DNA from: Candidatus Parcubacteria bacterium
GTDB lineage: Bacteria; Patescibacteriota; Minisyncoccia; UBA6257; HR35
Assembly: GCA_026004535.1 (NCBI GenBank)
Contig: BPJI01000003.1
Span: forward strand, 1-38,547
Direction: 5' to 3'
Length of the DNA stretch: 38,547 nt
Part shown: positions 1 to 7,189 of the stretch, one piece after another
How positions within the stretch are numbered: position 1 is the first letter of the stretch
How the letters are laid out: each line of letters starts with the position of its first letter
Notes under the pieces: generated by a model
What the model saw: only the letters and a program-made list of their open reading frames with translations
What the model was told of the DNA's origin: nothing
The model's database searches: none
Translations under genes and position numbers: made by a program

Positions 1-859
1 TTTAAGAGAATTGTTGAACTCAGCATATAAACAAGGAACCTTAGTTAAACGTATGAAAAAAGTTAAAACCTTAAAGGGTGAGGATCAAGTTGTTGAGACC
101 TTTGAAGTTTATAGACCTATTGTAATGGCTAATATATGGGGTATGGAAGATGTTCTTGGAGATAGGTGTATAACCCTTATTTTAGAAAAGTCAAACAAAC
201 CAGACATAGTAAATCTTATTGAGATCTTTCGTGACGATTCTACTGTTAAAAAGGTAATTGAGGATTTAAAAGAGATTTCTGAGGGTAGTTTGTGCCGTTT
301 TTTCCGTTTGTGTCGTAAGGAAAATATATATAATATATACAAAGAATGGAATAATTTTATTAAAGAAAACGTCACTAACGTTACTAACATCACTAACACC
401 ACTAACGTCACTAACAGCACTAGATATATTAAAGAACCAGATACTCTATTTAAAGTAATAAAAGAAATGAAGGTTATGGGTAGAGATTTAGAATTATGTT
501 TTCCTTTACTTTTAATTGCTAATGAAATATCTGAAGATCTACTTGAAGAGACAGCTAATATTTTATCAGATATAATCTTAAAAAAAAGAGAAGAAGAATT
601 TATAGAGAACAAAGATATAAATTTAATTGATTTTGTTTCTCAAAAAGAAGAATCTGAATCTTTTGTTTCTATTAAAACACTAACTTATGAATTCAAAAAT
701 TGGTTATCTAGTGAAGAAGAATGGATAAATGAAAAGTGGATGGGACGTGCTTTAAAAAGATTAAATCTTATAAAATATAAAAGAAAAATAGGAAATAGAG
801 GTAGAGAAGTTATTTTAGATGTTAAGAAGGCTAAAGAAAAAATAAAGATGTTTAAATAA
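1..859 (+). CDS. C-terminal part of replicative helicase-like P-loop ATPase (completed by 38150-38547 if circular)
   Basis: Identical to C-terminal part of 18864-20120 ORF; truncated by window start. Confidence 0.85.
   Translation, partial: LRELLNSAYKQGTLVKRMKKVKTLKGEDQVVETFEVYRPIVMANIWGMEDVLGDRCITLILEKSNKPDIVNLIEIFRDDSTVKKVIEDLKEISEGSLCRFFRLCRKENIYNIYKEWNNFIKENVTNVTNITNTTNVTNSTRYIKEPDTLFKVIKEMKVMGRDLELCFPLLLIANEISEDLLEETANILSDIILKKREEEFIENKDINLIDFVSQKEESESFVSIKTLTYEFKNWLSSEEEWINEKWMGRALKRLNLIKYKRKIGNRGREVILDVKKAKEKIKMFK
368..422 (+). repeat. Six 9-bp units (consensus NNNACTAAC) inside the helicase gene, encoding NVTNVTNITNTTNVTNST
   Basis: gtcactaac gttactaac atcactaac accactaac gtcactaac agcacta; also 19629-19683. 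Confidence 0.9.
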
Positions 860-922
860 AAAAAGTAACCACCCTAGAAAAATTAAAAAAATATTTAAAT
901 AATAGCTTTTTAGTATTTTAAC

Positions 923-1014
923 AAGAAAGAGGAAAGAAAAAAGATAGGTTTTTCCTAAACCTCTTTTTTCCTATCTTTTTTCAAAGGTTGCTTCAGCCCC
1001 TTTTCCTCTTTCTT
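923..1014 (+). other. Nested 13+13 bp inverted repeat / structured intergenic element, terminator- or origin-like
   Basis: aagaaagaggaaa/tttcctctttctt (923-935/1002-1014) and gaaaaaagatagg/cctatcttttttc (936-948/970-982), followed by T-rich tract; copy at 20184-20275. Confidence 0.75.
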
Positions 1015-1042
1015 CTTTTTTACTACTTCTTTTTAATCTTTT

Positions 1043-1072
1043 ACTTATTTTTAACTATAAAATAGTTACTAA
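1043..1072 (+). promoter_or_regulatory. Candidate operator/promoter element shared with 18564-18595
   Basis: acttatttttaactataaaatagttactaa vs acttatttttattattataaaataatcactaa; contains palindrome AACTATaaaATAGTT. Confidence 0.55.
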
Positions 1073-1091
1073 TAATACTAATAAAAATAGA

Positions 1092-1105
1092 AATATTTAT
1101 AAACC
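1092..1105 (+). promoter_or_regulatory. Archaeal-type TATA box candidate upstream of AbrB-like gene
   Basis: aaatatttataaacc ~25-30 bp before ATG at 1125; copy near 20353-20366. Confidence 0.45.
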
Positions 1106-1124
1106 TATTTTTCTTATATTAATC

Positions 1125-1322
1125 ATGCGAAGAATAAGAAAAGTGAGGAAATTTGGTAACTCGTGGGTTATTTCTTTATATAAATTTGATATATTAGACT
1201 TTGGGATTGAAGAGGGTTCTCTTGTTGATATTTCTGATATAGTTGTTTTAAATGGAAATAAAAAAGAATCAAGAAATAATAAAAGTAAGGAGGATAAAGG
1301 TAATAAAGAAAATGAACAATGA
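1125..1322 (+). CDS. AbrB/MazE-like (SpoVT-AbrB fold) DNA-binding protein
   Basis: RKVRKFGNSWVISLYKFDILDFGIEEGSLVDISDIVVLN swapped-hairpin pattern. Confidence 0.7.
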   Translation: MRRIRKVRKFGNSWVISLYKFDILDFGIEEGSLVDISDIVVLNGNKKESRNNKSKEDKGNKENEQ

Positions 1323-1540
1323 CTCTATCAGATTTTTTAATACAAACAATAGTACAAACAATTTCAAATCTTATTTCAAACTCTGCTTGGTTCATTTTGT
1401 TTTATTTGGGGTTTAAAATGATAACGAAAGAAATTAAAAAATTTTCAAAGGAAATCCCTTTGTGGATAGAAAATTATCATAAAAAACAATTAGAGAGGAT
1501 AAGAATACAAGAAGCTTTAAATATGAGGAGAATGAGATGA
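1319..1540 (+). CDS. Small membrane protein
   Basis: ORF 73 aa with one hydrophobic segment; 4-bp overlap with upstream gene. Confidence 0.6.
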   Translation: MTLSDFLIQTIVQTISNLISNSAWFILFYLGFKMITKEIKKFSKEIPLWIENYHKKQLERIRIQEALNMRRMR

Positions 1541-1770
1541 AAACAAAAAATGAAAGACTAAAAGGTTTAATTAACTTTTTAAACGAAAGAAACGAGAAAA
1601 TGAATAAACCATTTGCCGAAAGAGTAGTTGAAGATCTAAAAGAAGGTGTTGTTTTCTTTTGCCCTAATTGTAAAAAAAGAAAAGAAATGAGTTATAGACC
1701 AGTAGTTGTTTTATGTTCTTGTGGTTATTATATGCAGGAAATGAAAGGAGGTATTAAAAAATGGCAGTAA
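1537..1770 (+). CDS. Zinc-ribbon-like small protein
   Basis: FFCPNCKKRKEM...VVVLCSCGYY (CxxC/CxC). Confidence 0.65.
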   Translation: MKTKNERLKGLINFLNERNEKMNKPFAERVVEDLKEGVVFFCPNCKKRKEMSYRPVVVLCSCGYYMQEMKGGIKKWQ

Positions 1771-1970
1771 AAAAGATTGGGCGAGTCTGGCGAACAAAAA
1801 AAAGGAGCACTGATGTTGTTATGAGTGGTCAGTTGATAGATGGCGCTAAAATAGGTATTATAAGAGCTAAAGATAAAAATAAAAGGCTTATCCCAGACAC
1901 GTATGATGTTATTGCTTTCGTTGAACCGCCAGTAATTAAAATAAAAAACACCCAAGAAGAAAATTTTTAA
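1761..1970 (+). CDS. Hypothetical protein (69 aa)
   Basis: ORF preceded by aaaggagg SD-like site; gene-dense operon. Confidence 0.6.
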   Translation: MAVKKIGRVWRTKKRSTDVVMSGQLIDGAKIGIIRAKDKNKRLIPDTYDVIAFVEPPVIKIKNTQEENF

Positions 1971-1986
1971 AATAAAAAATTAAAGA

Positions 1987-2106
1987 ATGGAAAATAAAGA
2001 AGAGTGGGATTGTCCTTTACATGATGAATTTGAAAAAGGATGTCATCATTGTTGGGAATGTTTAAAGATAAAAATAATAAAAGATGGGGGCGATGATTTC
2101 GACTGA
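1987..2106 (+). CDS. 39-aa Cys/His-rich microprotein (not in supplied ORF track)
   Basis: MENKEEWDCPLHDEFEKGCHHCWECLKIKIIKDGGDDFD; fills the 1970-2109 gap. Confidence 0.55.
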   Translation: MENKEEWDCPLHDEFEKGCHHCWECLKIKIIKDGGDDFD

Positions 2107-2108
2107 AG

Positions 2109-2801
2109 ATGGTTAACATATTTGGTTATAATTTAAATATAAATGTTCAAAGTATATTTGGAACGGGGTTTTTTGTAGTTTTATTAGTCATTTTTATTGG
2201 TATTATTTTAATTGGTTTAATTTTTATTTTAATGTTTTTTAAAACTTACAAATATAGGGTTGTTTTATTTGAAAATGTTTCTAATCAAGGCATCCAGCCA
2301 GTAGCTAGAACAAGAGCAAAAAAAATAAGAATTGGTCAGGGTGGAGCCGAAATACTAAAAACATGGGCTGGCAAACTTTATTTACCTGCTACAAAAATGG
2401 TTGGGAAAAATGTTTATTGGTTTTATAAAGCTAATGATGGTTATTTTTATAATGTTGGGTTAGGTGATTTTGATACTAGATTAAAAAACTTAAAACTTGA
2501 ACCAATTGAAAGAGATATGAAATTGTTTTATTTAAATATTGAAAGAATAGCCCAAGATTCGTATAATAAACCTAAATTTTTAGAGAGGTATGGGGTTCAT
2601 TTATTATTATTTGTTTTTTTATTAGTTTTTATTCTCGGTATGTGGTTTATTATAGGAAAAATAGGTGATGTAACGAAAACACTATCAAATACACAACAAG
2701 CTAATAAAGAAGTTGTTGAAGCATTAAGAGACATTTCTCTCTCACTTGAAAGAATAAGAGGGACACAACCAGTAGGATTAGTTTCCGTTCAAGGAGGATA
2801 A
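2109..2801 (+). CDS. Membrane protein, two TM segments plus C-terminal helix
   Basis: ORF 230 aa; hydrophobic stretches at aa ~18-45 and ~165-187. Confidence 0.7.
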   Translation: MVNIFGYNLNINVQSIFGTGFFVVLLVIFIGIILIGLIFILMFFKTYKYRVVLFENVSNQGIQPVARTRAKKIRIGQGGAEILKTWAGKLYLPATKMVGKNVYWFYKANDGYFYNVGLGDFDTRLKNLKLEPIERDMKLFYLNIERIAQDSYNKPKFLERYGVHLLLFVFLLVFILGMWFIIGKIGDVTKTLSNTQQANKEVVEALRDISLSLERIRGTQPVGLVSVQGG

Positions 2802-2802
2802 A

Positions 2803-2976
2803 ATGGTTTATATAGAAATTATTATTTTGATAGCAATTCTTTTATTTATAATTATATTTATGATATTAAGAGAAATTTTTAATAAAATAGATGAAAGGAG
2901 GTTTATAAAGAAATATGGAGAAGAAGGAATTGGAGCAGCTAGAGAAGGAGCTCTCAAAACTGAAAGAAGAAAATGA
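2803..2976 (+). CDS. 57-aa single-TM protein overlapping next gene (not in supplied ORF track)
   Basis: MVYIEIIILIAILLFIIIFMILREIFNKIDERRFIKKYGEEGIGAAREGALKTERRK; SD aaggagg just upstream. Confidence 0.55.
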   Translation: MVYIEIIILIAILLFIIIFMILREIFNKIDERRFIKKYGEEGIGAAREGALKTERRK

Positions 2977-3118
2977 ATTTTTAAAACAACAGATTTTATT
3001 TTTTAACGAAGTTGAAAAGTTAGAAAATAAAAGTTATTTTAGGTTTAGGTTGTTAGAGGTACTTGAGTTAATTCACGAGAGTCTTGAAAAAATTGAAAAT
3101 AAAATAGAAAAAAAGTAG
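2915..3118 (+). CDS. Coiled-coil small protein
   Basis: MEKKELEQLEKELSKLKEENEFLKQQ heptad-like. Confidence 0.6.
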   Translation: MEKKELEQLEKELSKLKEENEFLKQQILFFNEVEKLENKSYFRFRLLEVLELIHESLEKIENKIEKK

Positions 3119-3121
3119 AAA

Positions 3122-3508
3122 ATGGAAAAAGGAATAGTTGATAAAGGAAGTAGTGATATAATGGATATAATAATTACAAAAGGAATGTTTTTTTTAATGG
3201 TTTTTATTGTACTACTTGTGGTTATTCTTCCTTTATTTGTTTTACCCCTTTTTGAAATTGTTAAAGAGAAAAATGAGTATTATTGGTTTTGTTATTTGAA
3301 TGGAAAAGAAGCTTATCAGTATAAGCCTCTTATTACATTACCCATAATAAACTTTGGCTATCCTAAATACTATTGTTTAGAAAAAAACACAGAGGTTGTT
3401 AATAGCAATACTGGTGTTTATGATGATTACGAAATAGTTAAAACAAAATATAATATTGTTGTTTACAAGAATGATTATGAAAAATACTTTAAACCAAAAG
3501 GATTATAA
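3122..3508 (+). CDS. Single-TM protein with extracellular-type Cys domain (paralogue A)
   Basis: ORF 128 aa; TM then FCYLNG...YYCLEKN...IVKTKYNIVVYKNDYEKYF. Confidence 0.65.
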   Translation: MEKGIVDKGSSDIMDIIITKGMFFLMVFIVLLVVILPLFVLPLFEIVKEKNEYYWFCYLNGKEAYQYKPLITLPIINFGYPKYYCLEKNTEVVNSNTGVYDDYEIVKTKYNIVVYKNDYEKYFKPKGL

Positions 3509-3767
3509 AAAAATAGATTTTATTTTTAGAGTGGGTATTGCTTCAATTTTATTTAGTGGTTTAATACTTTTCTTTATTTCTCTTAATGATTTTAAAAATT
3601 TGTCTTTATTTTGTCATAGTAATAATGAAACCAGCAAAATAAATATTTTTAAAAATAAAATGTATTGTAAAGATAATGAAGGAAATTTAAGAGAAGTAAT
3701 TAAAACAAATTTTGGGTTTTTTTATAAAGAAGATTTTGAGAAGTATTTTCAAAATAAAAAACCTTAG
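3456..3767 (+). CDS. Single-TM protein, paralogue B of the upstream gene (start probably 3471 or 3477)
   Basis: TM then FCHSNN...MYCKDN...VIKTNFGFFYKEDFEKYF. Confidence 0.65.
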   Translation: MLFTRMIMKNTLNQKDYKKIDFIFRVGIASILFSGLILFFISLNDFKNLSLFCHSNNETSKINIFKNKMYCKDNEGNLREVIKTNFGFFYKEDFEKYFQNKKP

Positions 3768-3770
3768 GTA

Positions 3771-4205
3771 ATGAAAATGACAGACTATCTAGGAGATTCC
3801 TCATCATTAGTAGAATCTCAGTTTAATATGATTTTGAAGACTCTCTATGATCTAAGAGAGATAGCTTCACATATTGAAAGATTGTATGCTCAAATAAATA
3901 TTTCAGATGAAATTAAACAGAAAATTAAAATACATCTTGTTAAATCTTTTTTTGTTAATTCCTCACCACTTTTAAATGAAAATTTTGTTAATTCATTAAA
4001 AGATCAAATATTATCTTTAAGACCTAAAACAATAAAAGTATTAGATAAAGATAATCCAACATCAGAACCTACATTTAAATTAATTTTTGATTATGAGTTA
4101 GAGAAGGAGTTAGATGAAATGCTTATAAAAATCCATAGACAACTACAAAAAGAAGGATATTATGGTTCAAAGAGAGATCTAGGTAGAATTATCGGGAGGT
4201 TCTAA
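3771..4205 (+). CDS. Hypothetical helical protein (144 aa)
   Basis: ORF between small membrane genes and ATPase. Confidence 0.65.
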   Translation: MKMTDYLGDSSSLVESQFNMILKTLYDLREIASHIERLYAQINISDEIKQKIKIHLVKSFFVNSSPLLNENFVNSLKDQILSLRPKTIKVLDKDNPTSEPTFKLIFDYELEKELDEMLIKIHRQLQKEGYYGSKRDLGRIIGRF

Positions 4206-4209
4206 GAAG

Positions 4210-5079
4210 ATGGCTTTTTACAAAACATTACATCCTGAATTTGATGGTAAAACTGAAAGATATATAGATGATGCTTTATTTGAAAACCTAAAAGTAATGG
4301 CTAAAAAAATAGTAAATGATATGACTTTTCTTGGAATTGTTTTCTCCTCAACATTAGAAGTAAGAACTGGCAAATCCACATTTGCAAGTCAGATTGGTGA
4401 GTGCTACACTTCATTAATGAAAGAGCTTCATGGAATAGAATTGCCTTGGGGGATTAATAATTTAGTGTTTAGACCAGTTGATTTAATCTACAGAAGTTTA
4501 GAAATGCCTCAATATTCCTGTATCATTTGTGATGAATGGGAAAACCCTAAGTATTGGACAGAACTTTATGATTCATTATCTCAATTCTTTCAAAAGCATG
4601 GTATAAAAAACCAATTTGTTTTGATATTAACACCTAATTTTTTTAAATTACCAGATACTATAGCAATTAATAGATCGGTTTTTGCAGTAGATATAAGGTT
4701 CGGAGATGATTTTGAAAGAGGATTTTTTAAGTTTTATGGCTTCCAAAAGAAAAAAATGCTTTATCTTTTAGGAAAAAAGAAACAGGATTATAATGCGGTT
4801 AAAGAAGATTTTAGAGGTAGGTTTGTTAAAGGATATGGTGGGCTTAATACTGAAGAATATATCAAAAAGAAGATTGAAGATTTAGAAAGATTTAAAGGTG
4901 ATAGATTCAAAAAACTTCGTTATGTTGATAAATACGGCACACCACCAGAACTTATTAGAAAATTATATTTGTCTTTACTCAAAAATAAAGGAATTACACA
5001 AAAAGAAATAGCAGATGTTTTAGGTGTTGAACAAACAACCATTAGTGAATGGGTTTTAGGTAATTTTAGTCTTTCATGA
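4210..5079 (+). CDS. P-loop ATPase (Zot/packaging-like) with C-terminal HTH
   Basis: VRTGKSTFAS Walker A, CIICDEWEN Walker B-like, C-term GITQKEIADVLGVEQTTISEWVLGN. Confidence 0.65.
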   Translation: MAFYKTLHPEFDGKTERYIDDALFENLKVMAKKIVNDMTFLGIVFSSTLEVRTGKSTFASQIGECYTSLMKELHGIELPWGINNLVFRPVDLIYRSLEMPQYSCIICDEWENPKYWTELYDSLSQFFQKHGIKNQFVLILTPNFFKLPDTIAINRSVFAVDIRFGDDFERGFFKFYGFQKKKMLYLLGKKKQDYNAVKEDFRGRFVKGYGGLNTEEYIKKKIEDLERFKGDRFKKLRYVDKYGTPPELIRKLYLSLLKNKGITQKEIADVLGVEQTTISEWVLGNFSLS

Positions 5080-5141
5080 ACTAAGGTGACCTTAGTGCAA
5101 AGGGTAATAAGTTGTGAACTAAGGTCACCTTAGTGCAAAGG
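5077..5141. promoter_or_regulatory. Two 27-bp direct repeats each containing a 15-bp palindrome; candidate res/operator site
   Basis: TGAA-CTAAGGTGACCTTAG-TGCAAAGG (5077-5103) and TGAA-CTAAGGTCACCTTAG-TGCAAAGG (5115-5141). Confidence 0.7.
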
Positions 5142-5192
5142 CATTAATTAAGTGAAAAGTAAAGAGATTTAAAAAATTAACGTAAAGAAAAA

Positions 5193-5744
5193 ATGAATGG
5201 AGAAAAACCAAAGAAGAAAGTAGCAATTTATATTAGAATATCTACAGACATTGAGAAACAAAATTTAAATACCCAATTAGATCCATTAGTGGAGTATTGT
5301 AATAAAAATAACTATCAATATGAGATATTTCAAGATATAGCTTCTGGAGCAAAAGAATCAAGACCTAATTTAGATAAGCTTATGAGAATGATTAGAGAGC
5401 AAAAGTTTGATGCTTTGTTGGTCTGGAAAGTTGATAGGTTAGGTAGGAGCTTAAGACATTTATTACAAATATTACAAGAGCTAGAAAAGAATAAATGTGA
5501 CTTTATTTCTTTAACTGAAGGCTATGATACCTCCACACCACAAGGCAAATTAATATTTTCAATTGTTGGAGCCTTTGCTGAATTTGAAAGAGCAATAATA
5601 AGAGAAAGAGTTAAAGCAGGCATTATTAGAGCAATTAAAGAAGGAAAGAGGGTAGGTAGACCTGTTGGTTCTAAAGATAAGAAAAGAAGAAGGGTTTCTG
5701 GATACTTTTTAAGATGGCAGAATACACAACAAAAGACCTTATAA
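5193..5744 (+). CDS. Serine recombinase (resolvase/invertase family), short C-terminus
   Basis: YIRISTD, LLVWKVDRLGRSLRHL, GAFAEFERAIIRERVKAG, GRPVGSKDKKRRR. Confidence 0.93.
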   Translation: MNGEKPKKKVAIYIRISTDIEKQNLNTQLDPLVEYCNKNNYQYEIFQDIASGAKESRPNLDKLMRMIREQKFDALLVWKVDRLGRSLRHLLQILQELEKNKCDFISLTEGYDTSTPQGKLIFSIVGAFAEFERAIIRERVKAGIIRAIKEGKRVGRPVGSKDKKRRRVSGYFLRWQNTQQKTL

Positions 5745-6118
5745 GATTAGTTTTGAAAAGAGATGAATTATTAATTTTAACGTTATTATTTTCATTTTTA
5801 ATAGGCGCAAATTTAAATTTATATGCTGTTGTTAGCAATGATTGTAAGATGCCTTATTTAATAAAACACAGGCCTATAATGGATTTTGATTACGATAGTA
5901 ACAAACATAAACCTATAGCTGATTTTAGAGAAGCAAAAGTTTATTTTTTAACAGACTTTATGTCTATACCAACTCTTTCAAAAAGGATATATTTTTCATT
6001 AGGTGATTTGTTTCTTTATCTTTCTATTATTTTAATTTTTATTTATTCAGCTAAAGAGATTAAGAAAATAGTTAAAAAAAAGAAAAATAAAAAAACCTCC
6101 CCTCTAAAAACCACCTAA
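5714..6118 (+). CDS. Two-TM membrane protein
   Basis: ORF 134 aa; hydrophobic segments at both ends, 31-bp overlap with recombinase gene. Confidence 0.6.
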   Translation: MAEYTTKDLIRLVLKRDELLILTLLFSFLIGANLNLYAVVSNDCKMPYLIKHRPIMDFDYDSNKHKPIADFREAKVYFLTDFMSIPTLSKRIYFSLGDLFLYLSIILIFIYSAKEIKKIVKKKKNKKTSPLKTT

Positions 6119-6197
6119 TTTTCCTTATAAAAAATCAAAATAAAAAAACAAGTCTTTTTTTACTCTTTTTATTAAAAAAATAAAAAAAAGAAAAAGG

Positions 6198-6219
6198 GGG
6201 GCTGTTTTTTAACAACCCC
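6198..6219. terminator. Hairpin between convergent gene blocks
   Basis: GGGG-C-TGTT-TTTT-AACA-A-CCCC in an A/T-rich tract; copy at 25459-25480. Confidence 0.6.
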
Positions 6220-6234
6220 AAAATTAAAGTTTAT

Positions 6235-6762
6235 TTATAGTGGTGATCCGCCACCACCTCTACCGCCAAATCCAAACCCACCTGTTTGCCATATTCTTAC
6301 AAGGATTACAAGAACCCCTAGAATAAGAACAATAGCTGCTACAGAAAAGATTATAGGTAGTTTACTTGCTACTGTACTAACTCCAGAAGTCAAGTTGCCC
6401 GTTAAAGCCTTTGTTGCATTATCTTCAGCGCTTCCTGATGTAAGCAAACCAGAACCAGTTAATGTTGAAACAATCACAAAGGCTATAATAACACCTATAA
6501 CCAAAGCAACAACACCAAAGATAAGACTAGAAACAAGACCACCCGAAACACCTCTCTTATCTTTTTTAAGAGATTTTTGAAGAGGTATCAAAACAGCCAT
6601 AAACAAAATAGCAACACTAAAGATAGGATTAGAAACATCTTTTTCAAGGGACATCAAAACAACCATAAACAAGGCAACAACACCAAAGATAAGACTAGAA
6701 ACAAGACCACCCGAAACACCTCTCTTATCTTTTTTAAGAGACGTTGTTTGTTGAAGTTGCAT
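6235..6762 (-). CDS. Candidate major capsid / pilin-like membrane protein with duplicated N-terminal module
   Basis: KKDKRGVSGGLVSSLIFGVVAL occurs twice; hydrophobic helices; Gly-rich tail GFGFGGRGGGGSPL; own promoter. Confidence 0.5.
   Translation of the reverse strand: MQLQQTTSLKKDKRGVSGGLVSSLIFGVVALFMVVLMSLEKDVSNPIFSVAILFMAVLIPLQKSLKKDKRGVSGGLVSSLIFGVVALVIGVIIAFVIVSTLTGSGLLTSGSAEDNATKALTGNLTSGVSTVASKLPIIFSVAAIVLILGVLVILVRIWQTGGFGFGGRGGGGSPL
6506..6741 (-). repeat. 68-bp perfect direct repeat, period 168 bp (6506-6573 and 6674-6741)
   Basis: gcaacaacaccaaagataag...cttttttaagaga present twice; copies at +19261. Confidence 0.9.
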
Positions 6763-6824
6763 TTTTTCTATACCTATACCTCCTTTCAGCTCTATAAAAA
6801 CTTAATTAAACTAAAGAAAAAACG

Positions 6825-6834
6825 ATTTATAAAT
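6825..6834 (-). promoter_or_regulatory. TATA-box candidate for the 6235-6762 gene
   Basis: atttataaat about 65 bp upstream of ATG; SD-like GGAGG at ~6780. Confidence 0.45.
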
Positions 6835-6855
6835 ATATGTTTGAATGTTACGTTG

Positions 6856-7188
6856 TTACACTTCAGTAACTCTTCTGTCTAAAAATAACCATATAGCACA
6901 TAATAAATTAACCACAACAAGAATAGACAGCCAATCTATATTTATAAACCCAGATGTTAAGGATAAAATGAGACTGACTATAAGTGTAGATAATGAAGCC
7001 ATTAAAGCCCAAAAAGGATAATCAGCCTGACCTAATCTAGAAGACTGTCTATTTACCCCACTAAAAAATATAAAGAACCATATAAAAAAAAGAGTTAAAG
7101 GCACTAAAAAAGGCATGTTCGAGACTATTCCACCAATTAATGCGTCTGGTGTTGATACGTTTGTTGGTATTTCATATATATATGGCAT
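6856..7188 (-). CDS. Multi-TM membrane protein (110 aa)
   Basis: Three hydrophobic segments. Confidence 0.65.
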   Translation of the reverse strand: MPYIYEIPTNVSTPDALIGGIVSNMPFLVPLTLFFIWFFIFFSGVNRQSSRLGQADYPFWALMASLSTLIVSLILSLTSGFINIDWLSILVVVNLLCAIWLFLDRRVTEV

Positions 7189-7189
7189 T

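Noticed and set aside
109-612. 167-aa minus-strand ORF (and copy 19370-19873)
   Set aside because: Antisense to the well-supported helicase ORF; low-complexity translation.
1168-1395. Minus-strand ORFs 1168-1395 and 1728-1955 and copies
   Set aside because: Antisense to the small-gene operon, no independent start signals or domain features.
1125-1540. Toxin-antitoxin pair with the MazE/AbrB-like gene
   Set aside because: The adjacent 73-aa product is a plain membrane protein with no recognisable toxin motif.
5077-5141. Mini CRISPR array
   Set aside because: Only two units with an 11-bp gap, internally palindromic, no cas genes.
6395-6882. Plus-strand ORFs 6395-6580 and 6577-6882 and copies
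   Set aside because: Antisense to the capsid-candidate gene and its promoter.
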